Positions 33,079 to 44,955 of a DNA stretch of 64,000 bases are shown here, piece after piece. The number at the start of each line of letters is the position of its first letter. Within the stretch, counting starts at the first letter, position 1. A program made the position numbers and the translations under genes. The notes beneath the pieces were generated by a model. That model saw only the letters and a program-made list of their open reading frames with translations. It had not been told where the DNA came from and searched no databases. This stretch comes from Cryptomeria japonica (taxonomy: Eukaryota > Streptophyta > Pinopsida > Cupressales > Cupressaceae). Location: NCBI RefSeq assembly GCF_030272615.1, contig NC_081415.1, positions 373,653,009-373,717,008 of the forward strand. Direction: 5' to 3'.

Positions 33079-34517
33079 CTATTTGAGGTGCATGTTGTTG
33101 ATCGGATCTGCTAGCGGTTCTCCTTCTGAAGTTGCCAACTGATATGCCCCAGACCCAAATACAAGAGTGATAACATACGGACCCAGCCAATTTGATTCAA
33201 ATTTTCCCTGATGTTCTCTGTGTGGTTGATTACAAGGATTCTCTCAAAGAACAAGATCACCTACCTCAAATGTACAAGGTTTAACCTGATGATTATAGCT
33301 TCTTCTCATTCGTTGCTAATAGGCTTTGAGGTGGTTGTATGCAGCTTGTCGCCTTTCATCAAGTAGTTCCAAGTCTTGAATATGTGAGACTCGGTATGCT
33401 TCATCATCTATCAGATTGTGCAAGGAAACCCATAGAGATGGTATCTCAACCTCAATAGGAAGGATGGCTTCTGCTCCATAGACCAGTGAGTAGGGAGTTG
33501 CACCTATAGGGGTTCGAATGCAAGTTCAATACATCCATAGTGATGGATTTGATTGAACGTGCCAATCATGGCCAGCATCATTGATCGTCTTCTTGAGGAT
33601 TCTTAATATTTTCTTGTTTGATGCTTCAGCCTGACCATTGCCTTGTGGGTAATAGGGAGTGGAAAAGCGGTGTTGAATGTGAAAACTTCTCACAGAGATC
33701 ACAGACATCCTAATTTTTGAAAGGAACCCGTTATATGTGATGATGGACATGGGTACACCATACCGGAAGATGATGTAATTAAGGATGAATGAGGCGATAT
33801 GCTTGTTGGTGACTTGGGTAAGTGGAACAGCTTTGATCCACTTTGTGAAGTATTCGGTCGCAATAATGATAAATTTGTGGCCATTGGATGAAGATGGAAT
33901 AATTTTACCCACAAGGTCAAGTCCCCATTGACAAAAGGGCCATGGTCTTGTGATTGGTTGCAATTCCTATGCTGGTGCATGTATCAAGTCTCTATGAACT
34001 TGGCACATCTTGCATTTTTAGACAAAATAGTAGGAGTATTTTTCCATGGATGGCCAATAGTATCCAGCGCACATGTTTTTCTTTGCTAAGGACCGCTTGA
34101 GTGAGCCCCACAAATGCCTTCATGTACCTCTTCCAAGGCCTTTGTTATCTTGTCTTGTTCCAGACATCAAAGGAGAGTACCATCAAGACTTCATCGGTAT
34201 AGGGTTTCAACAATGATGGTGTATCGAGCGGTTTGGCGGATGAAGGTTTTGCATTGGTTATTGGATTGGTTGGGAGGAAGTGTGTGATCACAGAGGTAAG
34301 TGAAGAACTCACCGTACCATGGGGATTCAAAACCGACTAGGCGACATATCATTTCAGTTTCAGGGATATCATATGAAGGGATCCAAAGTTGTTCTACCAA
34401 CAACTCATAGCGTGTTGAATTTTGCGGAAGATCCATGAGAGATGCAATTCTAGCCATTGCGTCGGCAACTTGATTCTAGTCTCTAGGTACTTGCTCAAAT
34501 GTGATAGTTGTAAATGA
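33079..34517 (-). pseudogene. Gypsy-B integrase
   Basis: The minus strand shows the zinc-binding HHCC module (EEVHEGICGAHSSG, YYWPSM, KCKMCQVH; 34,000-34,135). The core has the first catalytic Asp in WGLDLVGKI (about 33,925). The second Asp is replaced by Tyr in IITYNGF (about 33,735); the Glu is kept in GQAEASNK (about 33,640). A C-terminal GPYVITLVFGSGAY block (33,135-33,180) and a stop at 33,079-33,081 end the polyprotein. Stops and at least two frameshifts interrupt it. The lost Asp abolishes strand transfer. Confidence 0.88.
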
Positions 34518-34967
34518 TTATTTATAACTATCCACCATCCTTTTATATGGCATGAGCTTATCATCCTTGGTTTGGTACTCATCGGTGACTTGTCGGATGA
34601 CTAGTTGAGAATCTCCATATACCTGAAGCTCTTTGAGATGCCATTGTATAGCCACTTTGAGCCCTGTGATCAAGGCCTCATATTCTGCTATATTATTGGT
34701 GCATGGGAAAGTGAGCATGTATGACTTCAGGATGTTGTCACCTTGAGGTGTGATGAAAAGAATACCTTCCCCCGAGCCATGTATGGTATATAAGCCATCA
34801 AAATATAGCTTCCAAGGTTGTGTAGTTGTGATCATGAAGATCTCTTCATCTGGAAAATTGGAAACAAGAGGATGGTCACCTACGAGGGGTGCATTAGCCA
34901 ACTGATCTGCAATAGCTTGCCCCTTGATAGCCTTGTGGTCCACATACTCTATATCAAACTCACTCAA
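34518..34967 (-). pseudogene. Gypsy-B second RNase H (archaeal-type, Tat hallmark)
   Basis: Minus-strand translation contains WKLYFDG, GSGEGILFITPQGD, CTNNIAEYEALITGL and LQVYGDSQLVIRQVTDEYQT, the four-carboxylate RNase H pattern (Asp, Glu, Asp visible). It follows the standard Gypsy RNase H and a tether with KAIKGQAIADQLA. Tat-clade elements are known to have acquired this extra domain. It ends at a stop near 34,518, after which the frame shifts. Confidence 0.9.
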
Positions 34968-34976
34968 GATAATAAC

Positions 34977-36296
34977 CTATTTGGCCAAGCGGCCTGTTAA
35001 TGCTACCTTGCTGAGTAGGTATTTGAGTGGATTGATTTTGGCGATGAGTTGTACCTTGTGTGTTAACATGTAATGCCTCAATTTGGTGGCTGCCAAGATA
35101 ACTGTTAGGCAAGCTCGCTCAATAGGTGTGTAATTGAGTTCATAGACTACCAATGTGTGAGAGATATAGTATACAGCACATTCTTTGCCTTCTGCATTGT
35201 GTTGTGCCAACAGTAATCCTAATGTCATATTTGTAGCTGAAATATATAGTAATAGAGGTCTGCTTGGATCTGGTGGGATCAACAATTGTGTATGCATTAA
35301 GTAGTCTTTAAGCATTTGGAATTCTTGTTGGCACTTTGTATCCCATTGAAAGTGGATATTCTTGTGTAATAGATGCATGAAGGGATGACACTTATCAGCC
35401 AATTGTGCAATGAATCTTTGAATTGATTGTAGTTTCCCTTGTAGTGTTCTTAACTGATTGATATTCTTGGAAGGTAGCATGTCCATGATTGCTTTGACTT
35501 TTGCTGGATCTACTTCAATGCCTTTGCTTGAGACAATGTATCCTAAGAGCTTCCCGGAGGTTACTCCAAAGACACATTTCTTCGGATTGAGACAGACATG
35601 ACATTGCTCTAATTTGTCAAAGATTTGACCCAGTATTGTCAGATGACCCTCTCTTGTTAATGATTTAGCTAGTAAATCATCGACATAATCTTCCATTATG
35701 GTGTGCATCATATCATGAAAGATGGTAGTCATGGCTCTTTGATATGGTGCCCCTACATTCTTCAGACCAAATGGCATCACATTCCAACAGTAGGTTCCCC
35801 ATGGACATGTGAAAGCAGTTTTGTGTTGACCCTCTGGAGCAATCTTGATCTGGTTGTACCCTGAAAAGTCATCCATAAGAGAAAGAATTGTATGTCTCGT
35901 TGTGAGACCGATGATCATTTCGATGTTTGGAAAGGGTAAATCATCCTTAGGGCATGCCTTGTTCAAATCTCTGAAGTCTGTATAGATATGGATGCCCCCA
36001 TTAGGTTTGCCAACAAGTACAATATTGGAGATCTAATCTACATAATCGATTGGTCGGATGAAACCAACATCTAAGAGCTTTTTGAGTTCTGCCTTAAAAA
36101 GAACAACAATCTGTGGGTGCATCTTTCTGAGCTTTTGTTTTACAAGTTTAGCTCCTTCTGCCACGGTTAGGTGATGCATGACCAAATCAAGATCTAAGCC
36201 AGGCATGTCTGCATAAGACCATGCGAAGTTGATTTGACGCTTCTGGAAGAATTCCACAAATTTTGGTTGTTCCTTTGGAGTTAATAGAGATGCCAA
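34977..36296 (-). pseudogene. Gypsy-B reverse transcriptase and first RNase H
   Basis: On the minus strand: the RT entry FAWSYADMPGLDLDLV (about 36,220), GFIRPIDYVD then TAG 36,033-36,035 at a conserved Trp, and a degenerate PNGG..TDFRDLNKACPKD. The palm follows with FSGYNQIKIA, FGLKNVGAPYQRAM and an intact YVDD active site (about 35,685). The thumb/connection has LGYIVSSKGIEVDP. The RNase H segment (LLLYISATNMTLGLLLAQHN, YTPIERACLTVI) ends LAK then TAG (34,977-34,979), again where Trp is expected. The RT frame is one continuous frame apart from those stops. Confidence 0.93.
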
Positions 36297-36302
36297 ATGT
36301 AT

Positions 36303-37859
36303 TTAGTGAGGAGTCTCAGGGGTCCCCACATTGAATTCTTTTGTTTCTTCGATTAGGATCGTCGATCTCTCCTGATTTGTACTAGAGGGGAGGATGTCAA
36401 ACCTTTCATCCATAGGCGCCTCGGAGATGTTTTCACCATTGGATACGCTCTTTATTTTTACTTTTTTGGGATCAACAAGTGCCACTGTATGGTTTTCACT
36501 AGAAGATCCATGTTTTATTGTGATGTTTTTACAGTTGGAAGATTTGGCATCTGCCCTAAAGTATGTTTCGCTATTGAGTTTGATGGAAAATCCAGCTTTA
36601 TGATCCCCGCTTGGTATGTTATCCCGTATTTCTAGAAAGTCGATGAGCGCCTCATAGTTTTAGAAGTGATCAAGACATGGGGGATTTGGCTGGTTCCAGT
36701 CAATGAGTTCGAGGTGGATGATAGGCATGACCTCATCGATTAGGTTGAGTTCAGAGGAGGCATCAGTGAGGGTTAATATAGAGGAGTGAAGTTCATTGAT
36801 GGTACTCTCCTTGTCAGATTCTGGTGTAGGATGTGACGTAGGTCCTGTGGAAGTGGCTTCTTGCTCACGAACCCAAAAGGTTTTAATCCATGCCCCCCCA
36901 TAGACTGGGATATCTTTATGAGGCGATGGAGGTGATGTATATTCCTCGTCTGAAGTATTTAGATTCACTGAATCCCATTCCCACTCATGCGAGTCTGTCT
37001 CTTAATCACTCTCTAACATCCGATTACTGTACCATGTTGGGATGTCTTTTGTATTCAAGAGTGTATTTGTCACGGGTTTATGCACTATTAGAGGTGGGAT
37101 TGTTGGTGCTGCTAATAGGATTATCGGTGTTGTGGATGTTTCTATTGGGAGTATCGGTGTTGTTGGTACAGTTGGTGCTACTGATGTTACTGATGTTATT
37201 GATGGGATTATTAGTGTTGTTGATGTTGCTGCTGGGATTATTGGTGTTGTTGATGTTGTTGTTGTTACTGATGGGATTATCAATGTTGTTGATACTGCTA
37301 CTGGGATTATTGGTGTTGTTGATGCTACTGATGGGATTATTATTCGTGTTGATGTTGTTGATGGCTTTGATGCTACTGATGGGATTATCAGTTTTGTGGG
37401 TGTGGTTGGTGCTACCGATGCTACTGATGGGATTATCAGTTTTGTGGGTGTGGTTGGTGCTACTGATGCTACTGATGGGATTATCAATTTTGTTGGTGCA
37501 GTTGGTGTTGTTGGTGCAGTTGGTGTTGTTGGTGTCGTGGAGATAATCAAGGAGGGCCTCCTTGGAGTAACTGTTTGATACATGGGATTGTTGGGCTTAC
37601 CTTTGAATCTGAGCTTAGGAAGAGATTCCTTTTGAAAACCTAATCCAGTGTTATCTTTGGGTTTCAACTCAAGCTGCAAGGGCTCCTGTCATCCTTGTTT
37701 GTAATGTCCCAAAGCACTTTGGCCATCATAGCCCATTCTTTGCATGATGGTGAGGCCTTTGTCATATTTATCAGTAGGAAGATTAGCCAATGGGATTTTT
37801 GTGGTGATAGGGTCTTTGTACATCCATTCTGCTAGGTCCTCATCTCTGGTTTCCTCTTG
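36303..37859 (-). pseudogene. Gypsy-B protease-RT linker with Pro/Thr/Ile repeats
   Basis: The frame is shared with RT and protease but interrupted by stops. Between about 37,042 and 37,560 it encodes degenerate units of LIIPSVAS plus PTTPT, visible as three near-identical 16-residue blocks at the N-terminal end and looser copies beyond. Flanking text includes KPKDNTGLGFQKE (upstream) and WIKTFWVREQEA (about 36,880). The linker is low-complexity and makes no recognised fold. Confidence 0.7.
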
Positions 37860-38504
37860 CTAACTTTTACTAGGGATGAACTGCGCCAAAGTGCATCCTG
37901 GCTTGGCCAATGGTGTTTGAAGCAACTTTTGAGGCTTGCTATAAGTTCTAGGGGAAGTGGGTAATTTCCCAACACAAAAGAGTTGGCTTAGATTATATTC
38001 CCCAGGACCTTCCTCAGCCATTTTCATTTTCAACTTCTCTTGCTTTGGTATAGGGGTGATTGAACTAGAAAGAGAGGCTGGACTAACATAGGATGTGGAA
38101 GTCATAGCTTCTCGATTGTTAGGAACAGTGATCTCTAGTTGATGGTTAATATTATTACAATATACAAATGGATTTGCATCGCCAAGGATTATGATTTCAA
38201 CATCGTTATGGGGAAATGTGATACACTGATGGTAGGTGGATGGAATGGCTTGCATGGCATGTATCCAAGGTCTTCCTAACAAGAGATTATATGGCAAAGG
38301 AAGGTCCAAAACTTGGCAGATGATATGCTTTACCACTAGGCCCACTCTGATAGGTAATACAACAGCTCCTTTGGAAGAACGCTCTGCATCATCATAGGCC
38401 TTAATGGTTATCTTTTTGTTGGGGTCCACTGATTCTGCTACATATCCCAATGTTGTGACCAACTGCAAGGTGCATATATTCAATTCAGCTCCATTGTCAA
38501 TCAA
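37860..38504 (-). pseudogene. Gypsy-B aspartic protease
   Basis: Minus strand: MIDNGAELNICTLQL carries the Asp-Asn-Gly-Ala form of the active site. IKAYDDAERSSKGAVVLPIR and LLGRPWIHAMQAIPSTYHQ follow. The domain is about 110 residues, normal for the family, with a low-complexity tail to 37,860. It is in a different frame from the upstream gag part: a frameshift lies near 38,505. Confidence 0.88.
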
Positions 38505-40515
38505 GAGACTCTTATTCTGTGTTGGTTTACAAATCCTTCAATGTGAATGGATGTGTTATGTGGTTGTTGGAATGAAGCGTTGTCACTTTCAGAAAAAGTG
38601 AGGCATGGTGATGACCTAAGACTGCCAACCATGGCTTGGAATTGATCTGTGTTAAGGTTGGCGGGGACTGACGCTTCTTGGAGAGCTTGATCCAAGATTG
38701 TTTTATGTAAAGGAGATAAGCACAAAAGCTCTAATATGGATATGAGTGCGGGCATTTTATCCAATTATTCCACAAGATTATATTGCTTGGGCAAGGGTGT
38801 TGTTCCTTGTGATGTCGCTCAAATGGTAATTTTGCTATGACGTGTAACAACATTGCATGCAAGATTTGGATCTTTGATGGTGAGGGTTGCAACTTGTTCA
38901 TTAGCGTCATAGAGGTGATTCACAGTATAATTATAGGCAGCTTGTGTATAATTAGTTGTAGTATCTGTGTTTCGCCCCGAGGTGAAAGGACCCTTTTGAT
39001 CATGTGATGGAAGCAGATTCTTGAACATTAGATGATCGTCATTTGATGTTTTAGGGTCGTGTCCTTCTATTTCAATTTCTCCTCTGTCAATAAGATCTTG
39101 AACAAGATCTTTCAGTCGATGGCAATTGCTCGTCTTATGTCCTTTCCCTTGGTGGAATTCACAATGTTCATTATCTCTCCACCATGGAGGTTTGACCTGA
39201 GGTTCATAGTTAGATGTTTTCGGTAAGGTTACAAGATTGGAAGAGACCAATTGACGCAATATTGTTTCGATGGGTTCCCCTAAGGGTGTGTATGTGTGTT
39301 TTGTTGTCGTTGTCTTGGTTCTTCTTGTGGCGCATTGAGACCTTGATTTTGTGGATGAGTGATGGTGTTTTTTTTAGGAGGGGGATTTCACCCCACGAAT
39401 CTTACCACAGGTTGCGCAATTTTTACGGTCCTTGCATCTACGACCCCGTCATTGACGATGTTTTTGTTCTTGTTCTAGAAATTGGGTTTATCACTATTAA
39501 AACACGAGCAAGGGCCATCTTTTGGTTCATTGTAGATTTTGATAAGTCCCTTTTTGATAAGGGATCATTCACATTTTAATCCCTGAGTGACCATCTCTTC
39601 AAAAGATTCAGTACCATTCATGTCTAAATGGAATTCCATTTCGTCATTCAAGTTGGAAATGAATATTTCTACTAGTTCTTGTTTAGGCAAATGAAGAGAA
39701 CGATTGCTAGACAATTGCCTCCATCGTTGCAGGAAAGCTGAAAACAACTCCCCTGGTTTTTGTTTGGTGTTGCATAGGTCTGCCATGGTAACATCTCGTT
39801 CTATGTTATGTGAATAATGAGCGATGAACTTTTGGACTAGTTCCTCAAATGTTCTAATGCCACCTGGTAATCGGGAAAACCATTGTGTGGTTGTGCCTCC
39901 CAAACTCTGAGGAAAAAGACGCATTAGATAGGTGTCCTCATAAGCCACCTCTAAACAAGCTGAGTGAAATTCTCGGACATGATATCTAGGGTCTCCTTTG
40001 TCCCTATACTTTTCAAACTTAGGTGTTTCAAACCCTCACAGAAAAGGTGGCATAAGCATGTTCCTATCAAAAGGATAGGGACAAATATCGTTAAGTGAAA
40101 ATCGAGTAGACTTCACGCCACTATTGAGTCGTTGAGTGAGATTCTCGACTTGTTGTCTCAACATGTCTATTTATGTAGGAGGAGGAGGTGGGGGATTTCC
40201 TTGATTAAGGTCATATTAGAAGTAATCTCTACCTCTTCCACCATCATTACGGCTATGTTGTTCGGATGTCTGACGTATCTGTTTAGCACCCTCTTGAGCA
40301 AGTCTCAGAAAATGAGCATCTGCGTTGTTTCTAAGGATTTCGTCAAAAAGTCTATTGAACCTGGGATTGTGTTGTGCTCTTTCTATAGCTTTGGGAGTTG
40401 GAGTGCTAGGATCTTCATCATTTGTGCCTCCTCCAATGGCCTCATGGAAATCATTGAGGTTTTCTTCCTCCTCTTCAATCTCTAGTTGTCTAGTTTTCGA
40501 TTTGGTGTGAGCCAT
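38501..40515 (-). pseudogene. Gypsy-B gag
   Basis: Starts MAHTKSKTRQLEIEEEEENL at 40,515. The gag core occupies 39,580-40,000 (YLMRLFPQSLGGTTTQWFSR, FEELVQKFIAHYS, FISNLNDEMEFHL). The zinc-knuckle-like HCEFHQGKGHKTSNC follows at about 39,130-39,175, then KDLVQDLIDRGEIEI. The pre-protease segment LDKMPALISILELLCLSP (about 38,715-38,765) matches Gypsy-C. Stops near 40,215, 40,170 and 40,040 and a frameshift between 39,565 and 39,259 break it. Confidence 0.88.
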
Positions 40516-42329
40516 TTTGTTTGAAATTTTTGAGGCTTTTGTGATTTATGAGGGATGGTGATGAAATATTTTGATGAGAGATAAGTGTTTTGTGAATTGT
40601 TTAGAAGATGGATCTCTAACACTGAAGGTTGGATGTTTAACAAATTTCTTTGTGAATTGCTCTTGTGTTTTCAACAATTTGGATGGGATAAGGTATAGCA
40701 AGGTTTGAAATGTGTTACAAACCAAGCTACCTAGCAATGAGAGGATGCACTCATAAACTAGTATTAACCTGTGTATAAATGCCTCTTAGGATGATTGATC
40801 CTAGATGTAGAGACACCCTAAAAGTGATTTGTTGGTTTGATTTAAGCAATATTTAAAAGAACTTACGACAAGACCTTTTTGTGTTTTGAGAGTTCAATGG
40901 TTATTTATTTTTATTTTGTGATGTGTGAAGGTGAAAGTGGATCGAATATGGACCTCAATAAAAACTTTATGTCACAAAAGGGGTTTCTACTTCTTCCTCT
41001 CTCTCAGGGGTCGGTGGTTCCCCTTGAGCTACATTGTAGGTGATAAAGATTTTTGGAAAGAAAGAAGGTTTGATCTTGCCCCCTTTGTTTTTATGATAAC
41101 TAAAGGCCTTGTACTGAGTAAATGCTCTATTTTTCAAAGGCTCTTTGTCGAATTCGTTGGATTTTCCTTGAAGATATAAATGCATATGACGCAAGAAGAC
41201 TCTATGTGAGAAAAATTTGTCTATTGATATTTAAAAACTTCCTTCTTTTAATAAGATTTTTTGAACTCAATGGTCTCTTTTTCAATGTAGTCTTTTGATG
41301 AAGACTCCTTTTTCTCAAAATGTGAGTGATGGTCATACAAATTGATACTTTGTTTCACTTTTTGATGTTTGTTTTTGTTGGTCAATGTTGATGTGAAATT
41401 GTGTTGGATGAAAACTTGGTTTAAATTTGTTTTGAATTTCTTTGACAAGAAAACAGAGCAAGCACACAAGAACAATAATCTTGCCTCAAAAGGCACAATA
41501 GGTGTGGGTCTAGATCAACCCAATCATGAACTTTATTGACCCCTTTTTAAATGTTTTGTATGTTTTTTTTCCAAAAGCTTGAAGTTGGCTCAAATTGTTA
41601 CTGGTTCGACACAAGACGAAGACAATTCAAACACACTTTATCCCTAAGGTCAATGGCCAGTTGCGATAATTTCAGCCCACATCTTGATATTTCTTCGACT
41701 TTGGTACTACATACCTTATGAATCCCACCGTGGTAGGTAAGGATGTGATATACTAAGTTTTGTGCGAGCATAACAGATAGATGATCCCTATGATGGGGGA
41801 GTCACCACTTTTATCAAGCTACAAGTAGCCTTTCAAAAAGCCCTATTTCTACTCAAGGAAATATTTATGGTGAGTATCTTGGGAGCAAAACCATCTATGC
41901 TCTTGCACTGAACTTTTCACAAATATCCTTAATCAATAGAACGGGTGGGATTCTTTAATAAAAGGTGTCTAGTAATGTTCGATGTTTTTGGACATAAGTT
42001 CATTCTGCAATGACTCACTTAAGAGCCTTGTAGCTTGTGGTGGGGCCCATATGTCCTTTCGGCAAGTTACACTGTAAGAACAGCTATACCCAAGGCTACA
42101 ACTTTCGCTCTCACCTGATTTCTATAGCAGCTCGAAGGATTTACCGTGCAAGGTCGTTCCCAAGAGTGATGTGTCTCTTGGCAGGCCTCTCTTAAAAATA
42201 TAAAATTTCGAGCGTTACTAACACTTTTCTCTTACACCTAGGACCATGAGAGTCAAGGGAGAGGATAGTGTGTGTTAGAAGTAGGACCACTCTACAGATT
42301 TTTGCACAAGTGTGTCAAACACTGAAAAC

Positions 42330-42830
42330 ACTTGTTCTTTTTAACTAGTTTATTGCAATGTGATTTAAATGCTATTTGGAGATGTTGCTCCAACAAACAT
42401 GGTGTTTTTTTTAACTTCAAGGCAAAATGTTTTCTAACTCTAGGAAAGTAAAATCTTAGTCAACCAAATTGAAGCATGTTTTTGCTTTAAGGGAAAATCG
42501 ATTTTGAAAACAAAACTTGACAAGTTGTTGATTCTTTTTAACTTGCAAAAATGAAAATTGATTGTGATTTTTAAACTTTGCAAGAAAATGAAATTTGTTT
42601 GTTTGTTTTAAGCCCAAAATGAAAGATTGTTCCTAACTTGCAAGAAAAACAAAGTTGTTTGATTGAGTTTGTGGTTCTTTTTAACTTGCAAAATGAGGTT
42701 CTTTTTAAAGCTCCAAATTGAAAATTTGATTGATTTTTTTATAACCCAAATGAAAAATGAAGTTGTTTTTAATCCAAAAGAGAAAGTGAGTTCTTTTTAA
42801 TCCAACTTTAAAACAAAGTTAGAAAACACA
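42330..42830. repeat. Degenerate TTTTTAA / CTTGCAA repeat block in the Gypsy-B leader
   Basis: Words GTTCTTTTTAA, AACTTGCAA and AAATGAAA recur every 40-60 bp in loose order (for example around 42,530, 42,640, 42,680, 42,705 and 42,790). Confidence 0.55.
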
Positions 42831-43009
42831 AAGAAATTAAACTTCCTAATTTAACTCTTCAAATCCTGCAAAAAGAGTTAGCAAAACCCTGCATAAAAAA
42901 CAAAACAGTTAGTGAAAAAGAAGTTTTTGGTGGGCTTCTACAAGCCTAAAAAAAATTATTTTCGATTACAATATATTTTTTTACAACTCTGTTACAATAG
43001 CACTACTCT

Positions 43010-43315
43010 GTGTAAACACAAAAGCGCTATTTAACACAAATACGCTAAATGATCGATAAGAGCGCTAAAAGAACGCCAAAGGCGCTATGAAATGGACAAA
43101 AGCGCTAAAATAATCTGTCAAACAGAGAGTGCAATAGCGCTAAACTAGTTGTAATAGCGTATTTAACTGTCAATAACGCTAATACATGGACAAAGGCGCT
43201 AATCTACATACAAAAGGGCTAAATGAAAGACAAAAGCGTAAAACTCCAGCTTTCAAAGGTGCTAAAACGTGTTCAATAGCGCTAAAACGTGTTCAATAGC
43301 GCTAAAGTACAACTT
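43010..43315. repeat. AGCGCT-type motif block in the Gypsy-B leader
   Basis: Around a dozen copies of AGCGCT or close variants, usually as ACAAAAGCGCTAAA or CAATAGCGCTAAA, spaced 15-35 bp apart. The clearest pair is an exact 20-base tandem repeat AAAACGTGTTCAATAGCGCT at about 43,264-43,303. Confidence 0.75.
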
Positions 43316-43358
43316 GTGTGGTAATTTCAACAATTCAAAAAGTCAATAGTTTTAACAT

Positions 43359-43397
43359 ATCAGAAGGTTGTGTGTTCGATTCACGTTGGGTTCACCA
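43359..43397 (-). promoter_or_regulatory. Gypsy-B primer-binding site, extended tRNA-Trp complement
   Basis: On the minus strand the site starts TGGTGAACCCAACGTGAA two bases after the LTR end, as in the nested gag-protease element. Here complementarity continues: the plus strand 43,359-43,397 reads like the 3' 39 nt of a plant tRNA-Trp, from the anticodon-stem end ATCAGAAGG through the T-loop TTCGATT to CCA. By recall only two positions differ, both C-to-T at CpG. Confidence 0.7.
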
Positions 43398-43399
43398 AA

Positions 43400-44955
43400 T
43401 GATGCTTTGCAAAAAGGCTGTTAGGAAACACACAGACAAGATAGACAAGTCAACATTAGTGTTAGTATCATAAATGAAATACGATCCTAAGCAAGCATAT
43501 CAAGAGAGATATCAAACATTTAATGGAAAACATGCAAAAGCAAAAGAAAGACACAAGACCCCTCCAAATGCTTGTCAACATGTTCATAGCTGCTCCTCCC
43601 TTGTTCCTCTCCTCTCCAAGTTCCACATGAGTGTAGCCCTCATCTTTTTGCACTACTATGGAAGTCTTATGGAGATTCAAGATTTAAACTTGATTAAAAG
43701 ATGCAAATGCAATACTAAATATGAGAAAGCACCTAATTAAGCTATATTGATTTTAACCAAAATAACAATGTAAATTAGATTATGATTTGCTTCTAAAATG
43801 CTCTCTTAAATTTCACTATAAATTAGATACATACAAGATTTTTGGATCTGGTTTATGAAGGAATGGGCTCTATTTATATGAAAAATAGAGAAATGGATGG
43901 TTGAGATTGAGTAATCTCAACAAGGGTCAAGATTGAAAGACTTATGACCCATGTGAAGGCTTTCAACCCAATCTCAGGATGACAAATGTCAACATGAGAT
44001 GGCTTGAGAGGAGAGGGAAGAAGCATTGAATGCTTGACATGACATGAAGGTTAGCTTGGGAGGTAAGGTTAAACTTGAGTTGAATTAATAAAGCTTTTAT
44101 CCAATGAATAATGCTTTTATCCAATGGACAAACTCTTGTGCAAGAGTTAGTGGGGATAACCATGGTCAAAGCAATGAATGCTTGAGGAGACACATGAGTT
44201 AAATGGAGGTTGAGTTAGAGGTAAAGCCTCTAACCATGTGGGCAAGTGGAATTAACCATTAATGGTTATGTAAGAGCCATAAATGGTCATTTAAGAACCA
44301 TTAATGGTTTGGAAGACTTTAGGGGTTAACTTGTTGGAGACATAAAGCATTTAATGCTTTTCAAAGACCTTGGAGGCTTTGAGAAATAACTCCAAGTTGC
44401 TTAGGGATGTGACAATAATTAGGGGATGGGTTTTAGGCTAATTAGGGGATGGGTTAAAAGAATCTAGAATGGGTTTAGGATGCAAGTGGGTTTGGTGGGT
44501 GAGGGAAAATAGGATTTTAATTAAAATAAAATTACTTTCTTTCAACTAAATAGGTGCAACTTGCATTTGTAGGAGAATGCAAGTGGGGGGTGGGTGGGGT
44601 AGTTTAGGGATTTAAATAAATATTTTATTATTTATTTAAAAGAAGAAATGAGGTTAAATTAAATAAATATGTTTTATTCATTTAATTGATTTTGAGTGTA
44701 GCTTAATGAATTAATTTAAATAAATTGAATAATCTATTTGATTAATAGGAGAAGGGGTTGAGGATGAATTAATTAAATATTAATTTAATTAACTGATGAT
44801 GGTTAAATGCTCAAATAAATAGTAAATATTCATTTAATTAAGTGGACAGATTTATGTGACTACATAACCCGTTATGGCTAGGGTAGTATTTAATGCAATT
44901 TATCTTTGAAACAATGCTCAGTCACATTGTCTCAAAGAGGGGCAAAATGTAGACA
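43400..44955 (-). repeat. Gypsy-B 5' LTR
   Basis: On the minus strand it would start TGTCTACATTTTGCCCC (44,955 downward) and end GCAAAGCATCA at 43,400, next to the primer site. The 3' end is secure from the primer site; the start is inferred from the TG...CA rule. A minus-strand TATAAATA lies at 43,871-43,878, correctly oriented. No second copy is found in the window. Confidence 0.6.
43871..43878 (-). promoter_or_regulatory. TATA box of the Gypsy-B LTR
   Basis: Minus-strand CATATAAATAGAGCCC, a strong TATA context about 470 bp before the LTR end. It supports the orientation assigned to this LTR. Confidence 0.55.

Larger units (their letters stand above)
40516..43358 (-). other. Gypsy-B leader between primer site and gag
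   Basis: About 2.8 kb with no convincing gene; short open pieces (40,546-40,737; 40,967-41,194; 41,248-41,496 on the minus strand) have no recognisable similarity. Two repeat blocks fill part of it: degenerate TTTTTAACTTGCAAAATGAA-type units (about 42,330-42,830) and AGCGCT-type motifs (43,010-43,315). Long leaders, sometimes with an extra ORF, are known from Tat/Ogre elements. Confidence 0.6.
33079..44955 (-). mobile_element. Gypsy-B, Tat-like Ty3/Gypsy retrotransposon
   Basis: On the minus strand, from right to left: 5' LTR, tRNA-Trp primer site, 2.8-kb repeat-rich leader, gag, protease, Pro/Thr-rich linker, RT, RNase H, second archaeal-type RNase H, integrase. The second RNase H is a diagnostic trait of the Tat clade. 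No 3' LTR matching the 5' LTR is seen in the window, so the element is incomplete or continues through the rearranged PMD region. Confidence 0.88.

Noticed and set aside
37042-37578. Plus-strand Val/Gly/Asp-rich protein
   Set aside because: It is the antisense of the Pro/Thr/Ile repeat in the Gypsy-B linker; the minus-strand frame is continuous with protease and RT.
43359-43397. A tRNA-Trp gene or a tRNA-derived SINE
   Set aside because: Only the 3' half of a tRNA is present; the acceptor 5' strand, D arm and anticodon are missing, and it lies next to an LTR end in primer-site orientation.
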